Positions 1-9,045 of a stretch of 64,000 bases of DNA are shown one piece after another. The translations under genes were made by a program, and so were the position numbers. The notes beneath the pieces were generated by a model. That model did not search any database. It worked only from the letters and a program-made list of their open reading frames with translations, and had not been told where the DNA came from. The DNA comes from Candidatus Altimarinota bacterium (GTDB lineage: Bacteria; Patescibacteriota; Gracilibacteria; BD1-5; UBA2023): NCBI GenBank assembly GCA_023260135.1, contig JALQWG010000007.1, positions 1 through 64,000 of the forward strand, in the 5' to 3' direction. Position 1 is the first letter of the stretch; every line of letters starts with the position of its first letter.

Positions 1-47
1 ATGTGGTATATCCCTCCATATGTGGTATCCACGATGAAAATAGTCCA

Positions 48-77
48 TCAAAAATCCCTCTTAGTTGAGGGATTTTT
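48..77 (-). terminator. Rho-independent terminator of the copper operon
   Basis: A hairpin with arms AATCCCTC and GAGGGATT is followed on the minus strand by a T-run, 20 bases past the oxidase stop codon. The plus strand also carries a T-run, so it may work both ways. Confidence 0.8.
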
Positions 78-96
78 TCGATATAGTAGTATATCA

Positions 97-1944
97 CTAC
101 TCTACTCTATATCCGAACATCATACCAGCAAAGAGGTGCTCCACGATATGGCAGTGTGCCATCCAGTTCCCAGGATTGCTCATATCTACGAGAATATCGA
201 CATATTGGTCGGCTGGAACGAGAACGGTATCTTTCCAGACGAGATTCGTATTTACTGTTCCATTTTGATTCAGCACGAGGAATCTCTGTCCATGCATATG
301 GAATGGATGTTGCATCGGATGCATCGCATCCGCATCATTGGTGAGATGTATTTTGACGAGACTTCCTTTTTTAAAACTCCAATTGATATCCATTCCTTCT
401 TTTCCTGTCTCTTCATCTCTGAGAATCCATTTTACTGTTTTATTGGTACTATTTTTATTCATCATTGTCATCGTATCTTCCCACTCTATGCCATCAGGAT
501 TTTCATTCTCCATATGCATCATGCCGCCCATGCCCATTCATCACATATCATGGTTCATACTACTCATATCCCCCATTCAGTCCATACCCGCCATGGTCAT
601 AGTGATTTTTAGACTTTTATCTGGTGATTTTGTTTGGTATGATGATAGCATATATTTGAGATTTCCAAGAATATCATGTGTTTTGAGACTTTCAAAATCA
701 GTCCTATATTTTGAGGTTTCTGTACTTGGTGTAACTGTGAGCATTCCGAGAGAGATGATTTTCCCACCACCGATACTCTGAATTGGAAAGGTGCCTGATT
801 TCTCACTCATAATATCGACAATATATCGTTCAGCAGGAGAGATAACGAGATGATTTATCCATTTTTCATTTTCATAATATCCAACATCACCACCAACGAG
901 CTTCATCTTCACTCCCGGAATACTGAAGTCAAACGGTCGAGCATTCGCTGTATTGACGAGGTAGAGTCTTTTTACTTCTCCTTGTTTTATTGTGAGCGTG
1001 AAGTTGGTACTTCCATTTACGAACATAGTATTCCCGTAGCGGCCCATCAGGGTATAATTCACAGTATCTTGTTCGAATGGTGGGATTCGTCCATTTTCTA
1101 TAAGGATATCATCCAGAACAACGATACTCTCGCTGTCTACTGTCTGGGTCTCGGCTGGATCATATATCTGGAACACTCCATATTCCCCAAGTTCTTGCTC
1201 GAAGTCATCTCGTGTATGAGGATGGTACCACATAACCCCTGTATCTGGGAACGTAATAATTTGTTCATACACATCACCGATTTTTATGGGATCTTGTGCT
1301 CCACCTTGGTCTCGTGGAACCCCATCATAGAGGTAATTGAGTCGGACACCATGTGGATGGATTGTTGTTGCGAGTTCTTTTACAGTATTACGAACTCGGA
1401 ACTTGATAGTCGCACCTTTTGGTGCACGAAAAGTCGGTCCAGGAATGCTCCCATTATACGAGAGCATGATGAATGTCTTTCCGTTTATAACTTTGCGAAC
1501 TTTTTGGATAGTGAGATCGTAACTATCTCCGTCTTTGAGATCTACGATTTCTGTTGGCTGTACATCAGTAGTCGTCTGATCATCGACTAGGATGAGTTCA
1601 TTGAGGCTTTTTTTGGTTATATCAGTTGCTGGAGTATTTGCGTATTTTTCACATCACTGCATCTCTGGCATCATCTTGCAGTGTTCACGCATCATGGCTT
1701 CTTGCGGAGTCTCCTGTATCTGGCTCGTGGTCTCTGTTATGTTTTCTGTTTTTGGAAATAGAGTTCCTCGAAAAGAGAAAAGCACTCATACAATCACAAT
1801 AAAAATCATACAAAAAGTAAGTATATTGGTTTTCCAGTTACACCAAGTGGAGGAACAATGTATATTTTCTGAACATTGTTTGGCGCTCGTACAGTCACAG
1901 GGATCACATGTGCAATCCTTACAGGTACAGTGAGTTTTTTTCAT
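97..1944 (-). CDS. Membrane-anchored multicopper oxidase with Cys-rich N-terminus and Met-rich loop
   Basis: This 615-residue protein probably oxidises Cu(I) outside the cell membrane using O2. All four copper-ligand motifs are visible: IHPHG (about 195-199), WYHPH (239-243), HPFHMHG (546-552) and HCHIVEH (597-603). About residues 452-480 form a Met/Gly/His-rich segment like the CueO methionine-rich region; three of its glycines are TGA codons. The first 30 residues are unusual: they hold repeated Cys-x-Cys pairs resembling the metallothionein-like peptide at 2965, followed by one membrane helix (about 42-60). The Cys-rich tail is therefore predicted to be cytoplasmic. It is the last gene of the operon, 25 bases after a small membrane protein. 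The frame is open from ATG 1944 to TAG 97 only if TGA is sense. Oxidase family is firm; substrate is inferred from the neighbours. Confidence 0.93.
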
Positions 1945-1969
1945 AAAAAAGAAGTTATAGAGTAGAGTA

Positions 1970-2179
1970 TTATTGCTTTGTATTCATTGGCATCGTATGA
2001 GAGGATGTCATATCTGACGAGGACATCATCTGCTCCATCCGTGTCATATCTACACGCATAGCATAGACTCACCATATCATGACGATGGTACACACAGCAC
2101 AAGAGATAATGCAACCAATAGTAACATACGGATGACATCCGAGATTTATAGGGTTTGTTTTTTCACAAGAAGTAGACAT
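1970..2179 (-). CDS. Small membrane protein in copper operon
   Basis: This 69-residue protein has one hydrophobic segment (about residues 17-40) rich in Cys, with a TGA-coded glycine at residue 37. The C-terminal half is rich in Met (MTRMEQMM, MPMN) and Ser. Cys in the membrane segment and Met in the tail suggest copper binding or passage, but I recognise no family. It lies between the secreted protein at 2230 and the multicopper oxidase, on the same strand. Confidence 0.7.
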
Positions 2180-2229
2180 ACTAAAAAGGGTAAAAGAAAT
2201 AGAAAGCAAAGTGCAAGATATTTCTTTTC

Positions 2230-2592
2230 CTATAGGAGGAGCCGTATAGTATCTACAAAAAATAGTTGGTGCCTATCATGGGGAGGATTCGGATAATACG
2301 AGATAGGGTATGGGATTATCGCGGTGGTATTAGTGTAAGCTACTACATTATCTTGTAGAATAAGTGGTTTGATATCCAGTCCTTGTTTTTGAGTGACATG
2401 TTTGGCAATTGTATCTTCTATCTGTTTTTTATGTCCATCTGCTGGACAGCAATCGTCAGTCTCATGTGAATGTATGATTTCTTGCTCATGTCCATGTTCC
2501 ATCATATTTTCCATGAATGCCATACACGAAAAAGTATTTCCAAAAAGAAACACTAATAAGAACACAAGATGAAAAAGAAATCTTGAAATCAT
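2230..2592 (-). CDS. Secreted His/Cys-rich protein in copper operon
   Basis: This 120-residue protein starts with a signal sequence (MISRFLFHLVFLLVFLF, then a Cys at about residue 23 that may be a lipidation site). A metal-ligand-rich stretch follows (EHGHEQ, HSHETDDCC, DGHKK). The C-terminal half carries no known motif. It starts 5 bases after csoR ends, so the two are probably coupled. The upstream in-frame Met at 2622 overlaps csoR, so I took Met 2592. A periplasm-side copper chaperone is an inference. Confidence 0.75.
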   Translation of the reverse strand: MISRFLFHLVFLLVFLFGNTFSCMAFMENMMEHGHEQEIIHSHETDDCCPADGHKKQIEDTIAKHVTQKQGLDIKPLILQDNVVAYTNTTAIIPYPISYYPNPPHDRHQLFFVDTIRLLL

Positions 2593-2597
2593 GGATA

Positions 2598-2870
2598 TTA
2601 TTTGCGTGTCGCCACATCCCAAGTTCGTACCAATTCCTCAATAAAATCTTCTTTTTCTCTTCATTCTGCAGAGAGTGCTTTTGTACCACAACAAGCAAGG
2701 TGGTTTTTGAGAAGATCGCGGTTTGCACTCTGGAGGAGCCCCATAGACGCGTTGATCTGATGAGCAACATCTGCACAATAGACGTCATCATCTATCATTT
2801 TTTGAACTTTCGCAAGAGTTCAAATTGCCTTCTTGATGTTGAGTTGTATTTTATCTTTGGAATGAATCAT
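2598..2870 (-). CDS. csoR: CsoR-type copper-sensing repressor
   Basis: This 90-residue all-helical protein belongs to the DUF156 (CsoR/RcnR/FrmR) family. The Cu(I) ligand triad of CsoR is present with the family's exact spacing: Cys32, His57 and Cys61, with Cys60 beside the last. It should bind DNA in the apo form and leave on binding Cu(I). Two glycines (17 and 70) are coded by TGA. It is the second gene of the operon, behind the metallothionein-like peptide. The ATACC...GGTAT dyad at 3062-3080 is the likely autoregulatory operator. Confidence 0.92.
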
Positions 2871-2964
2871 AATTAAAACTTTATATTGAAAAACCCCATG
2901 ATTTCAGTATATTGCATTTACTTTTTAGCGAAAGTACCTCCCGCATCCGCGGGATTTTATGTGC

Positions 2965-3045
2965 TTATTTTCCACAAGCACACCCAGTACCGCAAGAACA
3001 ATTCTCGCAGGTACATGGATTGCAAGTGCATTTTTCAGTTTTCAT
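2965..3045 (-). CDS. 26-residue metallothionein-like peptide
   Basis: ATG 3045 to TAA 2965 encodes 26 residues of which 9 are Cys, in Cys-x-Cys and Cys-x-x-Cys groups (CTCNPCTCENCSC, then GCACGK). There are no aromatic residues and only two acidic residues. It resembles short bacterial metallothioneins and the N-terminal tail of the oxidase in the same operon. It is the first gene after the promoter, so it is probably the most abundant product, buffering Cu(I) in the cytoplasm. Its small size makes it easy to miss; composition and operon position are the support. Confidence 0.82.
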   Translation of the reverse strand: MKTEKCTCNPCTCENCSCGTGCACGK

Positions 3046-3061
3046 AGAGAGTGATTGTTAT

Positions 3062-3112
3062 ATACCTAACCATAGGGTATGGTTATACTATGGATAAGTG
3101 TATAGAAAGCAA
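3062..3112 (-). promoter_or_regulatory. Copper operon promoter with CsoR-like operator
   Basis: On the minus strand, TTGCTT (3112-3107) and TAGTAT (3090-3085) are 16 bases apart. Just downstream lies the dyad ATACCCTATGGTTAGGTAT (3080-3062), which matches the ATACC...GGTAT outline of known CsoR operators. Repression by CsoR and release by copper is the simplest reading. Confidence 0.65.
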
Positions 3113-3127
3113 GTATTTCTGAAATAA

Positions 3128-3158
3128 AATAAAAATCCCTCGGTTAAGAGGGGGTTTT
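3128..3158 (-). terminator. Terminator after the gene at 3162
   Basis: The minus strand has arms CCCTC and GAGGG around TTAACC, then ATTTTTATTTT, just past the stop codon at 3162. Confidence 0.75.
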
Positions 3159-3161
3159 TGG

Positions 3162-3974
3162 TTATTTAACAGGGATTTTATGTTTCTTATGAAACTTAGT
3201 ATAAACTTCTTCTTCAAAGTACCGCACCGATATTATTTCATCTACACAGATAACTAAATCAAGTTCAGTCTCTGTATCATAATATACACTGGAATAATTT
3301 GTTGTAAATCTCAGCTCTTTATTTTCATCTCTATATCAACTCAAAATAGGTAAGACACTTATGTATCATCCTAGTTCATTATTAGGGTGAGGGGTTGCAA
3401 GAGCAAAGGCTACATAAAATTTTCAATCTTTCAAAGTAAACAATAATGACTTATTGTCTATAAATGATGAAAGTATTATCTTCTCAAGTGCACTTCAATG
3501 ATTATTTAAACTTTCTTTCATAGTATCAATTGAAGAAGAGTGTTTATTCCATAGTTTTGATAAAATAAGAGCAAATGGAATACACCCTAGACACAACCAA
3601 AAATGAGGCATACCATCAAAGTAAGGAAGATATGCTCTTATTGATCTGAAAAACTCAAAACAAAATAGAAACTCCTTGATGATGTACAAAAAACCTAGCA
3701 TGAGAAATCATAACCAAGCCGATTCAATAATTAAGCGATTTGATTCAAGTCTCTCATGTTTGAAGATAAATTTATTAGTCCTCGTGAGGAATAAGTATCA
3801 AGCAATAAATGGCAGTATAAGAATATTCCAAGGCATATACTATTTTGATTCGATAGGTATATGTGAAAAACTCTTTATGGTAGATTTTATTTCCGGTCTA
3901 TTGAGAAATGATTTTCGATCTATATATAATCTCCCATCATCCGTCCATCTGATATCTTTTAAATTATTAGACAT
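3162..3974 (-). CDS. Unknown two-helix membrane protein
   Basis: This 270-residue protein has a hydrophilic N-terminus, a membrane segment near residues 47-60, another pair around residues 90-135, and a soluble C-terminal half ending in KHKIPVK. Several TGA codons are in frame. I recognise no family. It is divergent from the membrane protein at 4311 across a 336-base gap. Confidence 0.65.
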
Positions 3975-4149
3975 AGTAGGGATGGTTAAAATGTGTGTAA
4001 ATTTTATTCATATTTTATAAAAATACAAGCTTATTTTTATTTACCTATTTATACAGTTGTTATGATTGTGGTGAGATGATATTTAAAAATTATTCAAATA
4101 CGATGGATGCTTAGTAGTTGATAAATTTACAAAAAATATATAATTAGTC

Positions 4150-4288
4150 TACCACAACACATCTCGACACAATTTTTTGTATCAAAACGATTAGAAAGGG
4201 TAAATTACTTGCCCGCTCTTTGTATCTTTTTGGTACAGATTGTGTCTGTGTTGTGGTAAACACCCATGGCGGTAGTTTACCCTTTTTA
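4150..4288. repeat. Interleaved inverted repeats (A-B-A'-B') in a 336-base gene-free gap
   Basis: The gap 3975-4310 lies between divergent genes. Arm A (4150-4161, TACCACAACACA, extended by GACACAAT at 4165) pairs with A' (4239-4258). Arm B (4195-4204, AAAGGGTAAA) pairs with B' (4276-4285). B lies inside the A/A' loop and B' outside it, which is the order of a pseudoknot, not of a transposon end pair. B' ends about 25 bases before the start codon at 4311. The rest of the gap (3975-4149) is AT-rich with nothing I recognise. Confidence 0.6.
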
Positions 4289-4310
4289 TTTTTTAAATCA
4301 TAATCTTTAT

Positions 4311-4850
4311 ATGGAAAATAAGAGCACTTTTTGATCAACTATTTTTTCAGGAATAAGTGGAATTCTCGCCGTTATTATAGTAATTTGAATACCAGGCTAT
4401 TTTTTATGGGGCACTATTAGAGATATATTTTTAGATATTCCGTCTAATCGGATTGAGTTTAGAAATTTACTTGAAGCTTCCCATGGAGTCATTTTTTATA
4501 TTTTTGCTGGAATTATGATTCTATGGTGAGTTCTTTTTAATGTTGCATATAGGATATTAATGACAATAGGACTTTTTATAGAGGAAACTTCATTTAAATG
4601 ACGTGCCATTACAATGTGACTATGACTTTTGTTCATCACAACAGGAATTCTTCCGTATTTGAGTTATATGTTTATAAGTGAAAGCCTTTTTTGATATTAT
4701 TTTGATTTCTTTGAAATGCTTTCTTTTATTGGAACATTTGAGTTGATGTTGCTTTTTGTTACCATATTTGAGGCCTTTATATGAACTCAATTTATCGCAC
4801 CAGTTACCCGTATTATCTTATACAGTTATCTACTTATTCAATTTATTTAA
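4311..4850 (+). CDS. Unknown polytopic membrane protein
   Basis: This 179-residue protein has about four hydrophobic segments (roughly 15-35, 60-80, 95-118, 130-178) and at least eight TGA-coded glycines, several within the membrane segments. There is no recognised motif. The start codon follows the pseudoknot-like repeat. Codon use is AT-rich (TTA, ATA, ATT), unlike the CTC-rich housekeeping genes. Confidence 0.72.
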
Positions 4851-4865
4851 ATTTTATTTGCAGCT

Positions 4866-4899
4866 AAAAAATTCCTCCCAATTTCTGAGAGGATTTTTT
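4866..4899. terminator. Bidirectional terminator
   Basis: Arms ATTCCTC and GAGGAT are flanked by A- and T-runs between the convergent gene ends at 4850 and 4910, so it serves both. Confidence 0.7.
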
Positions 4900-4909
4900 C
4901 GATATTATA

Positions 4910-6733
4910 TTATCCATTCTTCGCACTTCCGTACTTCTTGCGCTCGTTCTCTGTGAGCCACTTCTTGCGGAGGCGGAGAGATGATGGAGTTACTTCTACG
5001 TACTCATCGTCACCGATATAGTCGAGACAGTCTTCGAGAGTCATCTTGCGGATAGGGACGAGGCGGATAGCTTCATCAGTTCCAGATGCACGCATGTTCG
5101 TGAGTTGCTTGTTCTTCGTCGGGTTTACCACGAGGTCAGAACCCTTGAGGTGCTCACCGATGATCATACCTTCGTAGACTTCTGTTCCTGGTTCGATGAG
5201 GATTGGTCCGCGATCCTGGAGGTTAAATAGTGAGAACGCCATAGCAGTTCCAGGGAATCCAGAGATCATAGAACCAACATCACGCTTGTCGATAGCACCC
5301 TTGTATTCCTCATAGTGGTCGAACGAAGAGTAGATGATACCTTCACCCTTGGTCTCGATGACGAATCGTGAGCGGAATCCGAGGAGTCCACGAGTTGGTA
5401 CTTCGAACTCCATATTCGTCACACCATTGACTGTGTTCATGTTTTTACAGATACCCTTGCGCTTACCGAGCATCTCGAATATTGTACCAGATGCTGTCTC
5501 AGGTACCCACATCACCACCGTCTCGATTGGTTCCTGCTTCTTGCCATCTACCATGTGGAAGATCACTTGTGGAGCACCTACTTGGAGCTCGAATCCTTCA
5601 CGACGCATCGTCTCGACGAGTACTGAGAGGTGGAGTTCTCCACGACCAGATACCTTGTATGAGTTACCGTCAGAACCCTCGAAGTCGATCTTGAGACCTA
5701 CGTTCATCTCTGTTTCCTTTTCGAGACGATCACGGATCTGGCGAGATGTGACGAATTTTCCTTCCTTACCTGCGAATGGAGAATCATTTACCATGAATTC
5801 CATAGTGAGTGTTGGCTCATCAACCGTGATGGCTGGCATAGCTGTTGCCTCTGGATCAGCACACACAGTCTCACCTACATAGATATCAGGGATACCAGCG
5901 ATAGTGATGATGTCACCAGCGACACCTGCATCAACCTCGATCTTCTTGAGACCGAGAGATGTAAATACCTTGGAGATCTTACCAGTTCGGCGAGTTCCGT
6001 CGTTGGCGATAACTGTGACAGTCTGTCCAACCTTGACCTGACCTTCGTAGACACGACCGATACCCATACGACCAACATAGTTGTCATAGGCGAGATTTGC
6101 AATCTGCATCTTGAGTGGCTTTTCGATATCGTTTGGTGCTGCACCTACCTTCTCGACGATAGTGTCGAAGAGTGGAGTGATATCCTTCTTCTCATCACTG
6201 AGGTTCTTGATAGCGATACCGTCACGAGCAATCGTGTAGACGATACGTCCGTCAGTGATGTCGAGTTGCTCATCAGTTGCACCGAGCTGTACGAAGAGGT
6301 CAAAAAGCATGTCGATAACCGCATCAGGCTGAGCTGTCGGCTTGTCAATCTTGTTGATGACAACGAGTGGTTTGAGTCCGAGTTCGAGAGCTTTCTTGAG
6401 TACGAACTTGGTCTGTGGCATAGGTCCCTCGTACGCGTCTACCACGAGACATACAGAGTCTACCATACGGAGAACGCGCTCTACCTCAGAACCGAAGTCA
6501 GCATGTCCTGGAGTATCCACGATGTTGATCTTGTAGTCCTTGTAGTTTACGGCAGTATTCTTGGCGTAGATGGTGATACCACGTTCTTTTTCCTGATCGT
6601 TACTATCCATGATAGTTGTTCCGACTTCTTCATTCTCACGGAATGTGTTCGTCTGCTTCAGGAGTGCATCCACGAGGGTAGTCTTCCCGTGGTCTACGTG
6701 AGCGATGATGGCAATATTGATAAACTTGGACAT
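4910..6733 (-). CDS. typA: Ribosome-associated GTPase TypA/BipA
   Basis: This 607-residue translational GTPase resembles elongation factor G and binds the ribosome during assembly or stress. The G1 motif [10 protein letters not shown] is near residue 10, DTPGHADFG is G3 and NKIDKP is G4; EF-G-like domains and the TypA C-terminal domain follow. Length fits the family (about 600-610). I chose Met 6733, where homology ([17 protein letters not shown]) begins, over the upstream Met 6778. There is no internal TGA: glycines use GGT/GGA, as in highly expressed genes. Divergent from the gene at 6844. Confidence 0.96.
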   Translation of the reverse strand: MSKFINIAIIAHVDHGKTTLVDALLKQTNTFRENEEVGTTIMDSNDQEKERGITIYAKNTAVNYKDYKINIVDTPGHADFGSEVERVLRMVDSVCLVVDAYEGPMPQTKFVLKKALELGLKPLVVINKIDKPTAQPDAVIDMLFDLFVQLGATDEQLDITDGRIVYTIARDGIAIKNLSDEKKDITPLFDTIVEKVGAAPNDIEKPLKMQIANLAYDNYVGRMGIGRVYEGQVKVGQTVTVIANDGTRRTGKISKVFTSLGLKKIEVDAGVAGDIITIAGIPDIYVGETVCADPEATAMPAITVDEPTLTMEFMVNDSPFAGKEGKFVTSRQIRDRLEKETEMNVGLKIDFEGSDGNSYKVSGRGELHLSVLVETMRREGFELQVGAPQVIFHMVDGKKQEPIETVVMWVPETASGTIFEMLGKRKGICKNMNTVNGVTNMEFEVPTRGLLGFRSRFVIETKGEGIIYSSFDHYEEYKGAIDKRDVGSMISGFPGTAMAFSLFNLQDRGPILIEPGTEVYEGMIIGEHLKGSDLVVNPTKNKQLTNMRASGTDEAIRLVPIRKMTLEDCLDYIGDDEYVEVTPSSLRLRKKWLTENERKKYGSAKNG

Positions 6734-6843
6734 AAAAAGATGGTTAAAAACTGGCGTGAGTATACAGAAAAAACACAAAAAGCAAGTTTTTGCAAAAAGA
6801 AAGTTGACGAATACTATTTATTATATATTCTTTTTTCAAAATT

Positions 6844-7317
6844 ATGAATACTGCTACTTCTCACAATCAACAAAACCATCAATATGACGCAATAGTGACA
6901 GCTATTTCGATGCTAGTTAAGCATGACGGATCTTTTTTATCCGTTGAAGAGGAATTAAAGAATCATAAGAAGAGGTTACTTCTATCTATAGTTTGATGAG
7001 AATTAAAGAGATCATCTGGTCAATTATTCCTGAGTGCAAAAGAACATTTAGAACACTTAAGGAATATCTCTTCAATCGCCTCCAAAATACAGTCGCGAAC
7101 ATGAATATTACTTATGCGGTCTCTTCTAACGACAAATGATCCAATGAAAGTTGATGCACTGATAGAAGAATTGAGAAGACTTGAAGAATCGACGAGATTC
7201 TTTGATTCAATAAATGAATTATCTCTGGAAGGATGAATAGGGTGATACCTAAATGCACTTATGCTAAGGTCCAAAGTAACGATAATGGCTATAAAGATAC
7301 TCCATAAGGGTGCTTAG
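6844..7317 (+). CDS. Unknown soluble helical protein
   Basis: This 157-residue protein is rich in Glu, Lys and Leu and probably all helical, with TGA codons at several positions including a TGA-TGA pair near residue 51. It has no membrane segment and no motif I recognise. It is rich in TTA, ATA and AGA codons compared with neighbouring typA. TTGACG 5' of it (about 6810) may be a -35 element. Confidence 0.65.
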
Positions 7318-7361
7318 TTATAAGACTTAAAATCGTGATAATTCTTTTAAGGTATAAAATA

Positions 7362-7390
7362 ATCCCCACCAATTAAGGAAGGGGATTTTA
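7362..7390 (-). terminator. Terminator of the gene at 7391
   Basis: Arms ATCCCC and GGGGAT are followed by AT-rich sequence on the minus strand just past the TAA at 7391. Confidence 0.55.
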
Positions 7391-7936
7391 TTAGATAATC
7401 ATCCCATTCGTATCCACATATAGGACCTGTGGATTATCCAAATCCCATCCGATGATAATATGCGGATTTGGGTCTTGTTCTGTTCCATAGACTAACCTGA
7501 ATCCTCTTTTGATACTCTCGAGTGTGATTGCACCTGGGAATTTTTTCCTATCTCAATACATCTTCTCAACCAATTGATCGATTTTTTGTTGATTCTGAGA
7601 ATATATCTGTGCACATAGTCTCTGGTATTCTTTAGCTGAGAGCATTGGGCTATCGGACTCTGGAATCATATTATCTGGATATGGAGAGAGGGTAATCTGA
7701 GGGTATGTTGCACAGTATGACTGAATTTGCTCCACTCGAGCAGTACATATATCTACAAAATTCTGACACGCAGCTCCATACGCTTTGATTCGTCGCTCTT
7801 TTTTTTCTCTCATCTCAGGAGTATCTGATGGGAGTATGCGCAATTCTCCACTTCTACATTCTGGATCGAGAGCTTCGAGTTTGGCATAGAGCCTGTCGAT
7901 ATATGCCTGGTTCTGTATAGGGATAGGTCAGTTCAT
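7391..7936 (-). CDS. Unknown soluble protein
   Basis: This 181-residue protein starts at Met 7936 (MNGPIPIQNQ, glycine 3 from TGA) and has a second TGA near residue 128. It is Gln/Tyr-rich in the middle with four Cys residues between about 28 and 87. No signal peptide and no recognised domain. It follows ssb on the same strand, 47 bases downstream, with a terminator between. Confidence 0.6.
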
Positions 7937-7956
7937 AATAATGAGAAATTAGGGTA

Positions 7957-7980
7957 TAAAAAATCCCCCAACGGGGGAAA
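7957..7980 (-). terminator. Terminator of ssb
   Basis: The minus strand has TTTCCCCCGTTGGGGGATT followed by a T-run, directly after the ssb stop codon. Confidence 0.75.
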
Positions 7981-7982
7981 TA

Positions 7983-8441
7983 CTAAAACGGTATATCATC
8001 AATACTGATTTCTTCTTCTGGCTTTGGTTTTGCTCGCTTGGACTCTGTTGGTGCAGATGGAGCTCTATCCTCCATCGCTGGAGCATATGAGTTACCATTT
8101 CCTTCACCAGGAGCGCCGAGGAGAATGATATTATCTGATACGATTTCTGTCTTGTATCTTTTTACACCAGCTGTATCATCCCAAGATCGAGTCTTGAGAT
8201 ATCCTTCGATATAGACTTTTTTTCCTTTGTGCATGTACTGTTCTGCTATGTCCGCGAGTCCGCGCCATGCGACACAGTTGTGGTATTCGACTTCTTCTTG
8301 GAGCATGCCTGAGGCATCCTTCCATTTGCGGTTGGTTGCAACAGAGAATGTTGCGACTTTTTGACCGTTTGGCGTCTCGCGAACCTCTGGTTCTGCTGTG
8401 AGATTACCGATGATTTGTACTTTGTTGAGAGAATTGCTCAT
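7983..8441 (-). CDS. ssb: Single-stranded DNA-binding protein
   Basis: This 152-residue protein coats single-stranded DNA during replication and repair. The OB-fold runs from MSNSLNKVQIIGNLT to about residue 110 with the typical ...FSVATNRKWKD and YIEGYLKTRSW segments. A disordered linker follows, and the acidic tip ISIDDIPF is the partner-binding tail. Length is near the usual bacterial size. It lies outside the rpsF-rpsR context common in other bacteria. Confidence 0.96.
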   Translation of the reverse strand: MSNSLNKVQIIGNLTAEPEVRETPNGQKVATFSVATNRKWKDASGMLQEEVEYHNCVAWRGLADIAEQYMHKGKKVYIEGYLKTRSWDDTAGVKRYKTEIVSDNIILLGAPGEGNGNSYAPAMEDRAPSAPTESKRAKPKPEEEISIDDIPF

Positions 8442-8502
8442 GTGATGTGTAGGGTTAAGTGATAAAGTACATAATCATTGTATCTATGTTATTATTTTTG
8501 CA

Positions 8503-8528
8503 AAAAAAAATCCTTGCGGATTTTGGAA
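8503..8528 (-). terminator. Terminator of the tRNA/basic-protein unit
   Basis: Arms AAATCC and GGATTT with a T-run on the minus strand, between the stop at 8539 and ssb. Confidence 0.6.
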
Positions 8529-8538
8529 ATTGATGTGA

Positions 8539-8877
8539 TTAGTTGCTTCGTGGCATACCGTAGAAGTCAAATCCCTTGAGGTCTACCATGGATTTTGTGA
8601 TATAGTTTTTCTTCTTTCCTTTTTTAAAAAATCCACGTTCGTCTATGATGCCCATCTCGATAAGTTGATCTATATTTTTGGTCGGAAGTTTTTTCTTCGG
8701 GAAGGCTTCTTTGTTCTGCATGTAGCGAGTTCGTTTCTTGTATGAGAGATTGAATCGTGACTGTTTGTTCTCATTCCCTGTATAGGCAATAGCCGCCTTT
8801 TTCTTTCATTTTGAAAGCTTGCGAGCAGCTGCTTGTTTTTTTACGAGACGTGCAGAGAGTCCATGAGAATTAGCCAT
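8539..8877 (-). CDS. Small basic protein co-transcribed with tRNA-Gly(UCA)
   Basis: This 112-residue protein is very rich in Lys and Arg in its first half (VKKQAAARKLSKGKK, where the Gly is TGA) and ends FDFYGMPRSN. The composition fits an RNA- or ribosome-binding protein. It does not match uS14, bL31 or bS21, and uS14 is present elsewhere (48827). It begins 16 bases after the tRNA on the same strand, with no promoter visible between, so the two are probably one transcript. Function unknown. Confidence 0.75.
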
Positions 8878-8893
8878 TTTGATTTTTGAAAAC

Positions 8894-8972
8894 TGGAGCG
8901 GGGAAACGGGTTCGAACCGTCACACCCAAGGGTTGAAGCCTTAGTACACTCACTCTTTTATGTTACCCCCGC
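8894..8972 (-). tRNA. tRNA-Gly with UCA anticodon, the UGA-decoding tRNA
   Basis: A cloverleaf can be drawn. The acceptor GCGGGGG pairs with TCCCCGC, the discriminator is T and CCA is encoded. The anticodon arm reads AAGG-CTTCAAC-CCTT with anticodon TCA (complement at 8934-8936). The T arm is GACGG-TTCGAAC-CCGTT. The G1-C72, C2-G71, G3-C70 end and U73 are glycine identity elements, so it should be charged by GlyRS. The D arm is odd: a weak ACAT/GTGT stem and a 10-base loop (AAAAGAGTGA) without the usual GG. It lacks the long variable arm of tRNA-Sec and the acceptor of tRNA-Trp. This is the tRNA that implements UGA=Gly. Confidence 0.92.
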
Positions 8973-9014
8973 TTATTAGGTAATAGATAGAGAGCATCTA
9001 TCTAGAGCACGGGC

Positions 9015-9042
9015 AGTATATAAAAACTCACAAAAAAGTCAA
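9015..9042 (-). promoter_or_regulatory. Promoter of tRNA-Gly(UCA)
   Basis: On the minus strand TTGACT (9042-9037), a 16-base spacer and TATACT (9020-9015) are followed by GC-rich GCCCGTGC. A 7-bp hairpin (TAGATAG/CTATCTA) lies between it and the tRNA 5' end. Confidence 0.75.
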
Positions 9043-9045
9043 AGC

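Noticed and set aside
850-1590. Long plus-strand open frame (246 codons) opposite the multicopper oxidase
   Set aside because: Antisense shadow: no homology, and the minus strand carries all copper-ligand motifs.
4144-4338. Minus-strand 64-codon frame in the repeat region
   Set aside because: It is made of the inverted-repeat arms and overlaps the start of the gene at 4311; no family match.
8894-8972. tRNA-Sec or suppressor tRNA-Trp
   Set aside because: No long variable arm, acceptor end and U73 are glycine-like, and TGA replaces Gly, not Trp or Cys.
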